The notes below the pieces were generated by a model. It was not told where the DNA came from. It worked only from the letters and a program-made list of their open reading frames with translations, and did not search any database. A program made the position numbers and the translations under genes. Shown piece after piece: positions 33,920 to 42,486 of a DNA stretch of 64,000 bases. The stretch comes from JAXGYV01 sp040772045 (GTDB taxonomy: Bacteria; Actinomycetota; Thermoleophilia; UBA2241): contig JAXGYV010000007.1 in the NCBI GenBank assembly GCA_040772045.1, positions 41,142-105,141 of the forward strand, read 5' to 3'. How positions within the stretch are numbered: the stretch's first letter is position 1; the number at the start of each line of letters is the position of its first letter.

Positions 33920-35818
33920 GTGGCCATCGACGTCGCTCTGGTCTGCACCGCCTTCCTCGCCGCGTTCCTCTGGCGTTTCGGCCTCAACGTGCCACCGCGA
34001 TACCAGCAGCTTCTGTGGACGGTCTTTCCGTTTGTGGTAATCGCCAAGGTGCTCGTCTTCGTCGGCTTCGGGCTCTACAACAAGTGGTGGCGCTACTCGG
34101 GCATCCGCGATCTCACCCACCTCGTCCAAGCGACCCTGATCGCCTCCGTCCTGGCCGCCGGCGCCTCGGTCTTCGCGGCGCGCTACGTCCAAGACCCCTT
34201 CCTCACACGGTACGGCATCAACGTCGCCATACGCTCTGTCCCGCTCGGCGTTCTCGCCCTCGATTGGATCCTCACGCTGCTCTTCCTGGGCGGCGGTCGC
34301 CTGCTGGCACGCATCGTCTGGGAACGTCCATGGCGCCAAGACCTCAGCCGCGACCGCAAGAGAGTCCTCGTAGTCGGCGCCGGCGACGCCGGCGAACTGG
34401 TGGTGCGCGAAATGCTCAAGACACGCATGATCCGCTACCACCCGGTGGGGTTCGTGGACGACGATCCGAGAAAGAGGAACTTGCACATCCACGGGGTGCG
34501 CGTCGTGGGCCTCACAAAGCAGTTGCCGACGCTGGTGGAGGAGCACGCGGCCGAGGAAGTGATCATCGCTATCCCCTCCGTGCAAGGTGCCGTCGTGCAG
34601 CGCATCGTCGACCTTTGCAAGAAAGCGAACGTGCCGGTGAAGACGCTGCCCGGCGTCTACGAGCTGATCAAGGGCAGCGTCACCATCGAGCAGTTACGCG
34701 ACGTGCAGGTGGAGGACATCCTCGGACGCGGCGAGGTCAGCGTAGACCTCGGCGATGTGAGCGACATGATCCGCGGCCGCACCGTCATGGTCACCGGCGC
34801 CGGGGGCTCTATTGGATCAGAGCTCTGCCGGCAGATCGCCGCCATGAACCCACGGCGGCTGCTCCTGGTCGACCACGCCGAAGACAACCTCTTCGCCATC
34901 CATCATGAGCTCGAGTCGGAGCGTCATCTGAAGGTCGCCGTGCCGGTCCTGGCGGATGTGAAAGACGCTCGTCGCCTGCGCCCCGTCTTCGAACAGCACC
35001 GGCCGCACCTAGTCTTCCACGCCGCCGCCTACAAGCACGTGCCCATGATGGAGGTAAACCCACGCGAGGCGTTCGAGAACAACGCCCTGGCCACCCTCAG
35101 TCTCGTGGAGACGGCTATCGCTGCCAGTGTTGAGCGCTTCGTGTTCATCAGCACGGACAAGGCCGTAGAGCCAGCCACCGTCATGGGCATATCCAAAGCG
35201 CTGGGAGAACGCATTGTCGAGAGCATGGCGCGCGAGCAGAGCACCACGAAGCTCATGAGCGTGCGCTTCGGGAATGTGCTCGCCTCGAGCGGGAGCGTGG
35301 TGCCGATCTTCAAGCGGCAGATCGCCGCTGGCGGCCCTGTTACCGTGACCGACGAGCGCATGACGCGTTACTTCATGACCATCCCCGAAGCGGTGCGTCT
35401 GGTTTTGCAGGCGGGCAGTCTCGGCCAGGGAGGAGAGGTCTTCGTCCTGAATATGGGCGAGCCCATCGCCATCATCGACCTGGCACGAGAGATGATCCGC
35501 CTCAGCGGTCTCGAGCCAGACCGCGACATCGCGATCGAGATCACCGGCATCCGCCCCGGCGAGAAACTCCACGAAAAGCTCTTCAACCCGGGGGAAGAGG
35601 TCGGCACCACAGAACACCTCAAGATCCACACCGCGAAACGCACACCTATCCCCATGGATATCCTGACTCGCGACCTCCAGCGCATTCGCGACGCCCTCGA
35701 CAGAGACGACATCGAGGATGCACTGCAGACCGCCCAGCTCATCGTGGCCCCAGCGCCGGTCCCCAGCGCCCCCTGGTCCAGCGACTCCTCGAGTTGGTCG
35801 CAGAGACATCTGGGCTAG
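33920..35818 (+). CDS. PglF/CapD-type nucleotide-sugar 4,6-dehydratase, membrane-bound
   Basis: About 632 residues. The N-terminal part has four hydrophobic segments (about residues 1-120), then a Rossmann-like domain (VLVVGAGDAGELVVRE), then the catalytic SDR domain with VTGAGGSIGSELCRQ and FISTDKAVEPATVMGISK, which is the Met/Lys type of UDP-GlcNAc 4,6-dehydratases. The GTG at 33920 has no RBS. In frame 14 codons upstream an ATA (33878) is preceded by GAGGGGGAGG, and translation from there adds RHRFLISRHRLWQ, a natural N-terminus for this family. The true start is thus unclear. It would feed the aminotransferase with a 4-keto sugar. Confidence 0.9.
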   Translation: MAIDVALVCTAFLAAFLWRFGLNVPPRYQQLLWTVFPFVVIAKVLVFVGFGLYNKWWRYSGIRDLTHLVQATLIASVLAAGASVFAARYVQDPFLTRYGINVAIRSVPLGVLALDWILTLLFLGGGRLLARIVWERPWRQDLSRDRKRVLVVGAGDAGELVVREMLKTRMIRYHPVGFVDDDPRKRNLHIHGVRVVGLTKQLPTLVEEHAAEEVIIAIPSVQGAVVQRIVDLCKKANVPVKTLPGVYELIKGSVTIEQLRDVQVEDILGRGEVSVDLGDVSDMIRGRTVMVTGAGGSIGSELCRQIAAMNPRRLLLVDHAEDNLFAIHHELESERHLKVAVPVLADVKDARRLRPVFEQHRPHLVFHAAAYKHVPMMEVNPREAFENNALATLSLVETAIAASVERFVFISTDKAVEPATVMGISKALGERIVESMAREQSTTKLMSVRFGNVLASSGSVVPIFKRQIAAGGPVTVTDERMTRYFMTIPEAVRLVLQAGSLGQGGEVFVLNMGEPIAIIDLAREMIRLSGLEPDRDIAIEITGIRPGEKLHEKLFNPGEEVGTTEHLKIHTAKRTPIPMDILTRDLQRIRDALDRDDIEDALQTAQLIVAPAPVPSAPWSSDSSSWSQRHLG

Positions 35819-35890
35819 AATGAGCGCGGCCGCGGCGGTTTCCTCGCCGTTGCCGGCCGCTTCAACTGTGCAGTCCGATGGAGGCCTAGC

Positions 35891-36775
35891 ATGATGGCCG
35901 ACTCCGTCTATGCCGCGATTGAGGAGGCGGCGAGGGAGAGCTACATTCGCGCGCTCAAGCGCTATCCGCCCGACCTAAAGGAAAGCCTCCTGCGCGCACG
36001 GGCCGTGGAAACCTCCCCGGTGGGCAGAGGTGTCCTGGACACCATGCTCCGATCCATCGAGGTTGCGGAACGAGACGACAACCTCGTTTGCCAAGACACC
36101 GGCACGGTCATCTACTTCCTCGAGATCGGACGCCACACACGGCTCGACCTGCGTTCGGTGGAGGACCACGTGCGCCGTGGCACGGAGCGGGCGACGGTAG
36201 AGCACCCGCTGCGGCCCAACGCCGTCCACCCTCTCACTCGTACGAACACCTTCACCAACACCGGGCACCACCTTCCGGTTCTCCACTGGCAGTTCGTCGA
36301 GGGCAACGCCATCACCCTCCACTGTCTCCCCAAGGGATCCGGCTCCGAGAACAACAGCTACTTGAAGATGCTGACCCCGGCAGACGGAGTGCGCGGCATT
36401 AAGCGCTTCGTGCTCGAGTGCATCGTCCAATCGGGCGCCAAGCCGTGTCCTCCCACTATCGTCGGCGTCGGCCTCGGCGGGACGAGCGACCTGGCCATGA
36501 CTCTCGCCAAACGAGCTGCCGCCCTCCGCCCTATCGGCAGCCGCAACCCCGATCCCGTCGTCGCCGAGCTGGAGTCCGAGCTCACCGAGGCCGCCAACCA
36601 GCTCGGCATCGGGCCGATGGGCCTCGGCGGGCGCGCCACCGTCTTCTGCGTGAACATCGAGCACGCGCACACGCACATCACACAGAATCCCGTGGCGGTG
36701 AACCACCAGTGTTGGGCGGCGCGCCGCTGCAGCGCGACGGTCACACCGGAAGGACGCATTACCTATGGTTTCTGA
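35891..36775 (+). CDS. Class I fumarate hydratase, alpha (N-terminal) subunit
   Basis: A 294-residue [4Fe-4S] subunit of a two-part class I fumarase/L-tartrate dehydratase-type hydratase. Cluster Cys candidates are in NLVCQDTGTVIYF, ECIVQSGAKPCPPT and TVFCVNIEHAH; SENNSYLKML and GLGGTSDLAMTLAK are conserved. GGAGG lies just before the ATG. It overlaps the beta-subunit gene by 11 nt. Fumarase in the TCA cycle is the most likely role; tartrate dehydratase of the same family cannot be ruled out by eye. Confidence 0.9.
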   Translation: MMADSVYAAIEEAARESYIRALKRYPPDLKESLLRARAVETSPVGRGVLDTMLRSIEVAERDDNLVCQDTGTVIYFLEIGRHTRLDLRSVEDHVRRGTERATVEHPLRPNAVHPLTRTNTFTNTGHHLPVLHWQFVEGNAITLHCLPKGSGSENNSYLKMLTPADGVRGIKRFVLECIVQSGAKPCPPTIVGVGLGGTSDLAMTLAKRAAALRPIGSRNPDPVVAELESELTEAANQLGIGPMGLGGRATVFCVNIEHAHTHITQNPVAVNHQCWAARRCSATVTPEGRITYGF

Positions 36776-37379
36776 GAAAGAGGGAACCACGCCCGAGGAG
36801 ATCCGCCTCGCCTTCCCGCTCACCGATCGCGACGCCCTGCGCCAGCTCCGCTGCGGCCAGCGCGTCCTCATCGACGGTCACCTCATCGGCATCCGCGATG
36901 CCACCCAGATCCGCATCTTCGACCACGACCAGGCGCCGCCCATGGATCTCGCGGGCGCCGCAGTGCTGCATACCGCCCCTAATGTACGCAGGCTCCCCGA
37001 TGGAACCTACGTGAAGGTCTGCATCGGGACCACCACGAGCACGCGCATGAACCGTTTCACTCGCGGCCTCATGGAGCGATACGGTGTCCGGGCGATCATC
37101 GGCAAAGCAGGCCTTTTCCCTGATTCGCTGCCCGTGCTCGCACAGTACGGCGGCGTCTACCTCGCGATCACGGGCGGCGCGGCCGCGCTGCAGACCACCC
37201 AGATCGAGGCGATCGAGCAGGTGGAGTGGGAAGACCTCATGCCCGAGTGTCTCTGGCGGTTCCGGGTCCGTTCGTTCGGACCCCTCATCGTGGCCATGGA
37301 CTCTCACGGCGCCAGCCTGTATCAGCAGGTGGAGGAGACCGCGCGGCAGCGCCTGGCCGCGCTCTCCGGAGCTTTTTAG
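36765..37379 (+). CDS. Class I fumarate hydratase, beta (C-terminal) subunit
   Basis: A 204-residue partner of the preceding gene, starting ATG at 36765 inside the alpha gene's last codons. Recognisable parts are LRCGQRVLIDGHLIGIRDATQ, HTAPNVRRLPDG, GTTTSTRMNRFTRGLMERYGVRAIIGKAG and YGGVYLAITGGAAAL. The KxG-type substrate loop is intact. The two subunits together give the full length of a one-chain class I fumarase. The LysR gene follows after 7 bases and may regulate or be carried with it. Confidence 0.9.
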   Translation: MVSEKEGTTPEEIRLAFPLTDRDALRQLRCGQRVLIDGHLIGIRDATQIRIFDHDQAPPMDLAGAAVLHTAPNVRRLPDGTYVKVCIGTTTSTRMNRFTRGLMERYGVRAIIGKAGLFPDSLPVLAQYGGVYLAITGGAAALQTTQIEAIEQVEWEDLMPECLWRFRVRSFGPLIVAMDSHGASLYQQVEETARQRLAALSGAF

Positions 37380-37386
37380 GGCCGGC

Positions 37387-38289
37387 GTGGACCTCCGACA
37401 CCTGCATCTGTTCTGCCGTGTGGTCGAGCGGGGAAGCTTCTCGCTCGCGGCCGAGGAACTGCACATCACTCAGCCCGCCGCCAGCCAGCAGGTACGCGCC
37501 CTCGAGCGACGCCTCGGCGCGCCACTGCTCGATCGCTCCACCCGAGGCGTGCTGCCCACAGAAGCCGGCGCAGTGCTCTACCGCTGGGCCCGGCAGATGC
37601 TCGATCTGGAGGAGCAGGCGCTCGCTGAACTAGGAGGTCTCGGCGACCTCCGGCAGGGCCACGTGGTAGTCGGGGCCTCCACCGGACCGGGAGAGCACAT
37701 CCTCCCCCGGCTCATCATCGACTTCCAGAGACGCGTTCCCGGCGTTCGGGTCACCCTCCGCGTGGCCGACACGCAGGAGATCATCGAACAGGTCCTCGCC
37801 CGGGATCTCGAGGTGGGTGTAGTCGGTACTTCGAGCGACCGTGACGATCTCATCGTGCAGCCACTCGCCCGCGACGAGATCGTCTTCGTGTGTGCCGCCG
37901 ACCACCCCTGGGTCGGGCGCGAGGACGTCACCCTCGAGGACCTCCGTCGCGAACCCCTCGTGGTCCAGCAGCAGGGCGCCGGCATCCGCGCCGTGGTCGC
38001 CGAGCACCTGCGGCAGCGGGGCTTGCGTGAGGCGGATCTCACCATCGCCTTCGAGATGGGGCTCATGGAGTCCGCCAAACAGGCGGTGATGGCCGGCGCG
38101 GGCGTCACTTACGTGAGTAAGTTCGCGGTGACCACCGAGGTCGCCGCCGGCGCGCTCGCCGTAGTGCGGCTTGCCGACTTTCGCATCGAACGCGACTTCA
38201 CTTTCCTGAAGCTGCGCCGGCGTACTCTGTCGCGTGCCGCGCACGCCTTCCTCGACTTCCTGCGCGAGCAGTCGGCGACGCTCACATGA
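37387..38289 (+). CDS. LysR-family transcriptional regulator
   Basis: A 300-residue LTTR. Residues 1-60 form the winged HTH (DLRHLHLFCRVVERGSFSLAAE, ITQPAASQQVRALERRLG), and residues 90-295 a periplasmic-binding-protein-like effector domain. The GTG at 37387 gives the usual N-terminus; the open frame upstream to 37084 is inside the fumarase gene. It resembles the CysB/CbbR-type branch (ISSG-like pattern not obvious). It sits 7 bases after the fumarase beta gene on the same strand, so it may be in the operon and not a classical divergent regulator. Confidence 0.88.
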   Translation: MDLRHLHLFCRVVERGSFSLAAEELHITQPAASQQVRALERRLGAPLLDRSTRGVLPTEAGAVLYRWARQMLDLEEQALAELGGLGDLRQGHVVVGASTGPGEHILPRLIIDFQRRVPGVRVTLRVADTQEIIEQVLARDLEVGVVGTSSDRDDLIVQPLARDEIVFVCAADHPWVGREDVTLEDLRREPLVVQQQGAGIRAVVAEHLRQRGLREADLTIAFEMGLMESAKQAVMAGAGVTYVSKFAVTTEVAAGALAVVRLADFRIERDFTFLKLRRRTLSRAAHAFLDFLREQSATLT

Positions 38290-38440
38290 GACCGCGGACC
38301 GAGCCGACGGGCGATCTCTCCAGGCCCGGAGTGGCCGGAACATCTCTGCCTGAAGACCAGGCGACTCGCGGACGCCACGCGGCTCGACTCACGAGCACGC
38401 GAAGCGGCGCACCGGCCTGCGACCACGCGCTCGAGGCCAC

Positions 38441-39988
38441 ATGACCAGCCTGCTCGTCGCCAAACTGAGCCTCGTCGCCCTCGCCGGCACGTACCTGCCT
38501 CTCTTCCTCGGCGTCCGGCGCGGCCGGCGCGCCTTCGCGGCGCTCTCTGTGGCCGCGGCGGCAGCGTTGCTCACCTTCTCCGCCTTGGCCCTCCAGACTC
38601 GCGCCGACCTGGCGCGCCTCCTCACTAGCAACCCTGGCCTCCTGGCCGCTGGAGCGCTCGGCGCTCTCACGATCCTCGCCGGCGCCACCGCACTGGCCTG
38701 GCGCTTTCCCACGTGGGCGCTGCCGTTCGCGGTGGCCGTCGCACCGCTGCGGGTGCCCATCCCCGTGGGCACCGACACCGTCCACGCGCTCGTGCCGCTC
38801 TACGGAGCGCTCCTCGCGGTACTGGGAGCTGAGATCGTGCTCCGCGACCGCTTGCGACCATCCCCCCAAGCCGCCCGCGACCCCGTGCGCGTCTCCCTCG
38901 CGCTCCTCATGGGCTTTGCCTGCGTCTCCACCCTCTGGGCGGGCCTTCACTACGCGGCAGGAGAGGCGGCGTTCGCCGCCGCGCTCGTCGAGCTGCTCGC
39001 GTTCTACCTGCCCTTCAGCGTCCTCTTCGCGCTCACGTGGCGGTACGTAAGATCCCAGGCCGCACTGCAGCGCGTCATGATGGCTATCGTCGTCATGGGA
39101 ACCATCTTGGCCGTGGTCGGGATAGCCCAGCGCTTCACGCACTTCATCGTCCTCAACCACGAGACCATTCTGCGCGAGGCGGAGCTCGGGCACGGTTTCC
39201 GCGTCAACTCGCTGCTGTGGGACCCCAACATGCTCAGCCGACTGCTCCTCGTCGTCATCCTGTTCGCGGCAGCCCTGGCAGTGAGCGCACCGCGACACCG
39301 TGCCTGGCTCGTACCATGCGCGCTCGTCGCGCTCGTGGCCGACGCCTTTACGCTGTCCCGATCGGGATGGATCATGCTGGTCCTCGCCGGCCTCTCCTTC
39401 GCGCTGGCGACCATGCGCGGCCGCCGAGCCGCCGTGGTGCTCATCGCCGCGGTGATCCTCCTCGGCAGCATCGCCGCCCTGGCGGCCGTGCGAGACGTGC
39501 ACATCACCACCGGCAAGCTCAGCAAACCATGGGGCATCAATAAACTGACGGGCGGCAGGTACTACCTGGTGCAGTCGGGCGTTCGCATGTTCACCACGCA
39601 TCCATTCCACGGCGTGGGGGTGGGCTCGTTCCCACTCGCCTACGAGGCATTCCGCGACCGCCACGCGCCTCGCCGCCTCAAAGAGAGCCATACCACACCC
39701 GTCACCGCGATGGCCGAGGGCGGCGTTCCAGGACTGCTCGCATACATCGCCGCTATCGCCGCGCTGGTTTGGTGCATGAGGCGAGCGACAGGCCGGTCGT
39801 CGAGCCCCGGAGAGCGACCTCTGGCCATCGCCGCCGCGGCTGGACTGGGCGCGATCACATTGCTCAGCCTCGTCTACAACGCGTTCTTCGAAGACGCTAT
39901 GGTATGGATTCTCATGGCGATACTCTCGGCGCTGGCGGCAAGACGCCCGTGTCCAGCCACGCTGAAAGGCTCGGAGCCCAGAGTTTAG
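38441..39988 (+). CDS. O-antigen ligase/polymerase (Wzy_C) family protein, copy 1
   Basis: A 515-residue membrane protein with about 11-12 hydrophobic segments. The large loop has the Wzy_C-type features RFTHFIVLNHETI, a WDPNMLSRLLL segment, TLSRSGWIMLVLAGL and HPFHGVGVGSFPLAYEAF with the SHTTPVTAMAEGGVPGLLAY block that follows the TM pair, typical of the WaaL/Wzy superfamily. It is followed by a convergent acetyltransferase gene (4-nt overlap). A ligase versus a polymerase role cannot be told apart here. Confidence 0.85.
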   Translation: MTSLLVAKLSLVALAGTYLPLFLGVRRGRRAFAALSVAAAAALLTFSALALQTRADLARLLTSNPGLLAAGALGALTILAGATALAWRFPTWALPFAVAVAPLRVPIPVGTDTVHALVPLYGALLAVLGAEIVLRDRLRPSPQAARDPVRVSLALLMGFACVSTLWAGLHYAAGEAAFAAALVELLAFYLPFSVLFALTWRYVRSQAALQRVMMAIVVMGTILAVVGIAQRFTHFIVLNHETILREAELGHGFRVNSLLWDPNMLSRLLLVVILFAAALAVSAPRHRAWLVPCALVALVADAFTLSRSGWIMLVLAGLSFALATMRGRRAAVVLIAAVILLGSIAALAAVRDVHITTGKLSKPWGINKLTGGRYYLVQSGVRMFTTHPFHGVGVGSFPLAYEAFRDRHAPRRLKESHTTPVTAMAEGGVPGLLAYIAAIAALVWCMRRATGRSSSPGERPLAIAAAAGLGAITLLSLVYNAFFEDAMVWILMAILSALAARRPCPATLKGSEPRV

Positions 39989-40677
39989 GTCACGTGCTCA
40001 CGTAACTCGGCATGGCTGGCCACCGACACGGCCGGCACGCCCACGACCGTCGCTCCGGGCGGTACGTCGCGAGTGACCACGGCGCCCGCTCCGACGGTAG
40101 CCCCCGCGCCCACGCGCAGGTTCTGCAGCACGGTAGCGCCAGCGCCCAAGAGACAGCCCTCTCCTACGGTCACGCCGCCAGACAAGGCGACCTTCGGGTT
40201 GAGGACACAGTAGTCTCCGATGACCACGTCGTGGCCGATCGTGCAGGCGAGATTGAGCGCCACGCAGGCGCCAACACGGATATCGGTGGTGAGGATACAG
40301 CCGGCACCCACGAGTGTACCGCGCCCAAGGACTACCCCCTCCGCGTCGAGAACGACGGTGGGGTGGACCAGCGTGGGCAGCAGAACACGGTCAACGGCCG
40401 TTAGCGCCTCGTAGACAGTCCTTCGACCGAGCGGCCAACCTATACCCACGACAGCCGCTACCGGGTCCTCGCCGCGCAGGAGGAAGGACAGGTCGCCAGC
40501 CATAGCGTACTTGCCAACTCGCGGCCCGATCTCCGCCGCGCGCGCGTCGACGAAGCCCCGGACCTCCCATTGCGGCTGCTCCGCGGCGTCTGCGATCTGC
40601 TGAGCCAGAAGGGCGGTCTCGCGACCGAACCCTCCGGCGCCCACGATGTACAGAGGCAGCGATCCGTGACGTCCCAT
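39985..40677 (-). CDS. PglD/NeuD-type sugar O/N-acetyltransferase
   Basis: A 230-residue protein. The N-terminal part, LYIVGAGGFGRETALLAQ, is the Rossmann-type PglD/NeuD domain. From about residue 110 a left-handed beta-helix of hexapeptide repeats follows (VVLGRGTLVGAGCILTTDIRVG, VGAGATVGAGAVVTRDVPPG). The His of the acetyl-CoA/substrate site is in TIGHDVVIGDYC. This is the family that N-acetylates UDP-4-amino-sugars (PglD) or O-acetylates sialic acid (NeuD). It is on the opposite strand to the other polysaccharide genes but inside the region. Confidence 0.88.
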   Translation of the reverse strand: MGRHGSLPLYIVGAGGFGRETALLAQQIADAAEQPQWEVRGFVDARAAEIGPRVGKYAMAGDLSFLLRGEDPVAAVVGIGWPLGRRTVYEALTAVDRVLLPTLVHPTVVLDAEGVVLGRGTLVGAGCILTTDIRVGACVALNLACTIGHDVVIGDYCVLNPKVALSGGVTVGEGCLLGAGATVLQNLRVGAGATVGAGAVVTRDVPPGATVVGVPAVSVASHAELREHVT

Positions 40678-40866
40678 AGCGAGCTATCATAGCGGCTCCC
40701 GCGCCTCGGCTCACGTGAACTCCACCTACGCCGTTACCAGCCTTTCCCGCTGACCCTACTGCTCAGGAGCCTACGAGCTCTGATAGCATGAGGGCGTTCG
40801 GGCAAGCGATTCCGCGCTCCTCGAAGAGGAGTGTGCGCCCTCATCGATGAGAGGAGGCCGGCGGCA

Positions 40867-41616
40867 ATGGACTTCCTAGCGCTGCCCGAGCGCAGTACGA
40901 AGCCCCGCGAGGCTGGACTCACTCACCTCTTGGACAAAGGTCTCGGGCCCGCCCAAGTCGCCGACCTGCTGGCGACAGCCGCGGCGTACATCGACATCGT
41001 GAAACTCGGCTGGGGCACCGCCTACGTTACGGAGAGCCTGACGCAGAAAATCGACCTCTACCACGGCGTCGGCATCCCGGTGTGCTTAGGCGGAACCTTG
41101 CTCGAGCTCGCCCTCCGGCAGAACCGGCTGGAGGAGTACCTACGAGCCACCAGAGCACTGGGCCTGCGGCACATCGAGGTCTCCGATGGAACCGTCTCGA
41201 TGCAGGAAGAGGACAAACTGGCTCTCATCCGCCGGCTCGCCAAGGAATTCACCGTGCTCAGCGAAGTGGGGAGCAAAGACCCAAACGTGGCCCTCACGCC
41301 TTCGCAGTGGATCGACGCGATCCAGAAGGAGCTAGATGCCGGCGCCTGGAAGGTGATCACCGAAGGCCGGGAGAGCGGCACGGTCGGCGTGTTTCAACCC
41401 AGCGGCGAGATCAAAGAGGCCCTGCTGGCCGAGATCGTCGCGGCGGTGAGCGCCGAGAACCTCCTCTTCGAAACTCCCGCGAAAGGCCAGCAAGCCTGGT
41501 TCGTCAGGCGATTCGGCGCCAACGTGAATCTCGGGAACATCCCACCGGAAGACGCTCTGTCGGTCGAGACCCTGCGTCTCGGCCTGCGCGGCGATACCCT
41601 GCTGTACTTCCACTGA
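40867..41616 (+). CDS. Phosphosulfolactate synthase (ComA family)
   Basis: A 249-residue TIM-barrel protein. The ATG at 40867 follows GAGGAGG. Family marks are TKPREAGLTHLLDKGLGP, DIVKLGWGTAYV, CLGGTLLELAL, GLRHIEVSDGTVSM, VLSEVGSKD, EGRESGTVGVF and NVNLGNIPPEDALSVETLRLGLRGD. ComA adds sulfite to phosphoenolpyruvate to give phosphosulfolactate, the first step to coenzyme M or to sulfolactate. ComA-like genes occur in methanogens and in some bacteria, such as Bacillus yitD; a role in sulfolactate or coenzyme M formation is inference here. The next gene, a histidine phosphatase, could remove its phosphate. Confidence 0.88.
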   Translation: MDFLALPERSTKPREAGLTHLLDKGLGPAQVADLLATAAAYIDIVKLGWGTAYVTESLTQKIDLYHGVGIPVCLGGTLLELALRQNRLEEYLRATRALGLRHIEVSDGTVSMQEEDKLALIRRLAKEFTVLSEVGSKDPNVALTPSQWIDAIQKELDAGAWKVITEGRESGTVGVFQPSGEIKEALLAEIVAAVSAENLLFETPAKGQQAWFVRRFGANVNLGNIPPEDALSVETLRLGLRGDTLLYFH

Positions 41617-41677
41617 AACGGCGGCGCGAGGCCGCCGAGCACGCACCGGAGACGTCGGAGGACGACCCCCAGAGGCA

Positions 41678-42292
41678 ATGCTCTACCTTCTCCGCCACGG
41701 CCAAACAAACTGGAATATCGAGCCCGCGCGCTGCCAAGGCTGGAAAGACGTGCCTCTCAACGAGGCTGGGCGAGCACAGGCCCGCCTGCAGGCACGCCAG
41801 TTCGCCGACCACGAAATCTCTCGCATCCTCACGAGTCATCTGCGACGCGCCAGAGAGACCGCCGAGATCATCGCCGACGAGCTCGCTACAGCAGGTACGC
41901 GGATAGACGTTACCCCGGATGAGCGCCTCGCCGAGACACGCCGGGGGCAGTGGGAGGGACGTACCTTCGCGGAGATCATGCGGCGAGAGCCTGGCGCCTG
42001 GCGAACATACCGCGAGCACCCGGAGATGTTTCGCTTTCCCGGTGGCGAAAGTCTCGCCGAACAGCAGGCCCGCGTTCTCGCGGCGCTCCGAGATGCCGCG
42101 CGGGGAACTGGCAACGCGCTCCTGGTAACCCACGGCGGCTGCATCCGGCTGGCGCGGGCCATGCTGGAGCATCGCGGCATCCAGAGCTTCCACCAGATCG
42201 CCGTGCCCAATGGCGACGTCCTCACCATCCCCTGTGCTAGACTGGCGCCGCGCATCGAGGCTTTCCTCAAGATCAGAGAGACAGAGCGATGA
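41678..42292 (+). CDS. Histidine phosphatase family protein
   Basis: A 204-residue PGM-like phosphatase. The RHG motif is LRHGQTNW (catalytic His about residue 7), with SHLRRARETAEI supplying the second Arg, an acidic Glu in ETRRGQWEG, and the second His in LLVTHGGCIRL. It fits broad-specificity or alpha-ribazole-type phosphatases. It lies 61 nt after the ComA-type gene. Phosphosulfolactate phosphatase (normally ComB, another fold) is absent here, so this could serve; that is a guess. Its stop overlaps the ATG of the next small reading frame (ATGA, 42289). Confidence 0.88.
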   Translation: MLYLLRHGQTNWNIEPARCQGWKDVPLNEAGRAQARLQARQFADHEISRILTSHLRRARETAEIIADELATAGTRIDVTPDERLAETRRGQWEGRTFAEIMRREPGAWRTYREHPEMFRFPGGESLAEQQARVLAALRDAARGTGNALLVTHGGCIRLARAMLEHRGIQSFHQIAVPNGDVLTIPCARLAPRIEAFLKIRETER

Positions 42293-42486
42293 ACCAGGCT
42301 CTTGGCCCAGACTCTTGGCCAGACCGCCAGGAAAGCACGTGCCGCACTCGAACCTCGCGCACGTGGAAAGTGGTCAGCCCTCCTCCAAGAACGACTCCGA
42401 GCACTCCTTCCGTACCTCGCGCTGAGCGACAGCCGGCAGCGGTGGCATTTTGCAGCACGCGCCACGGCAGAGTGACCACGCCATGA
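42289..42486 (+). CDS. Possible 65-residue reading frame coupled at both ends
   Basis: The frame begins at ATG overlapping the phosphatase stop (ATGA) and ends at a TGA that overlaps the glycosyltransferase ATG at 42483 (ATGA). This double coupling is unlikely by chance. The predicted peptide is rich in Pro, Arg, Thr and Ser and looks poorly coded (uneven codon positions), so it could be only a translational bridge without a functional product. Confidence 0.3.
   Translation: MNQALGPDSWPDRQESTCRTRTSRTWKVVSPPPRTTPSTPSVPRAERQPAAVAFCSTRHGRVTTP

Noticed and set aside
38282..39691. Minus-strand frame of 469 codons opposite the first O-antigen polymerase
   Set aside because: Rich in Glu, Gly, His and Arg; antisense shadow of a clear membrane protein gene.
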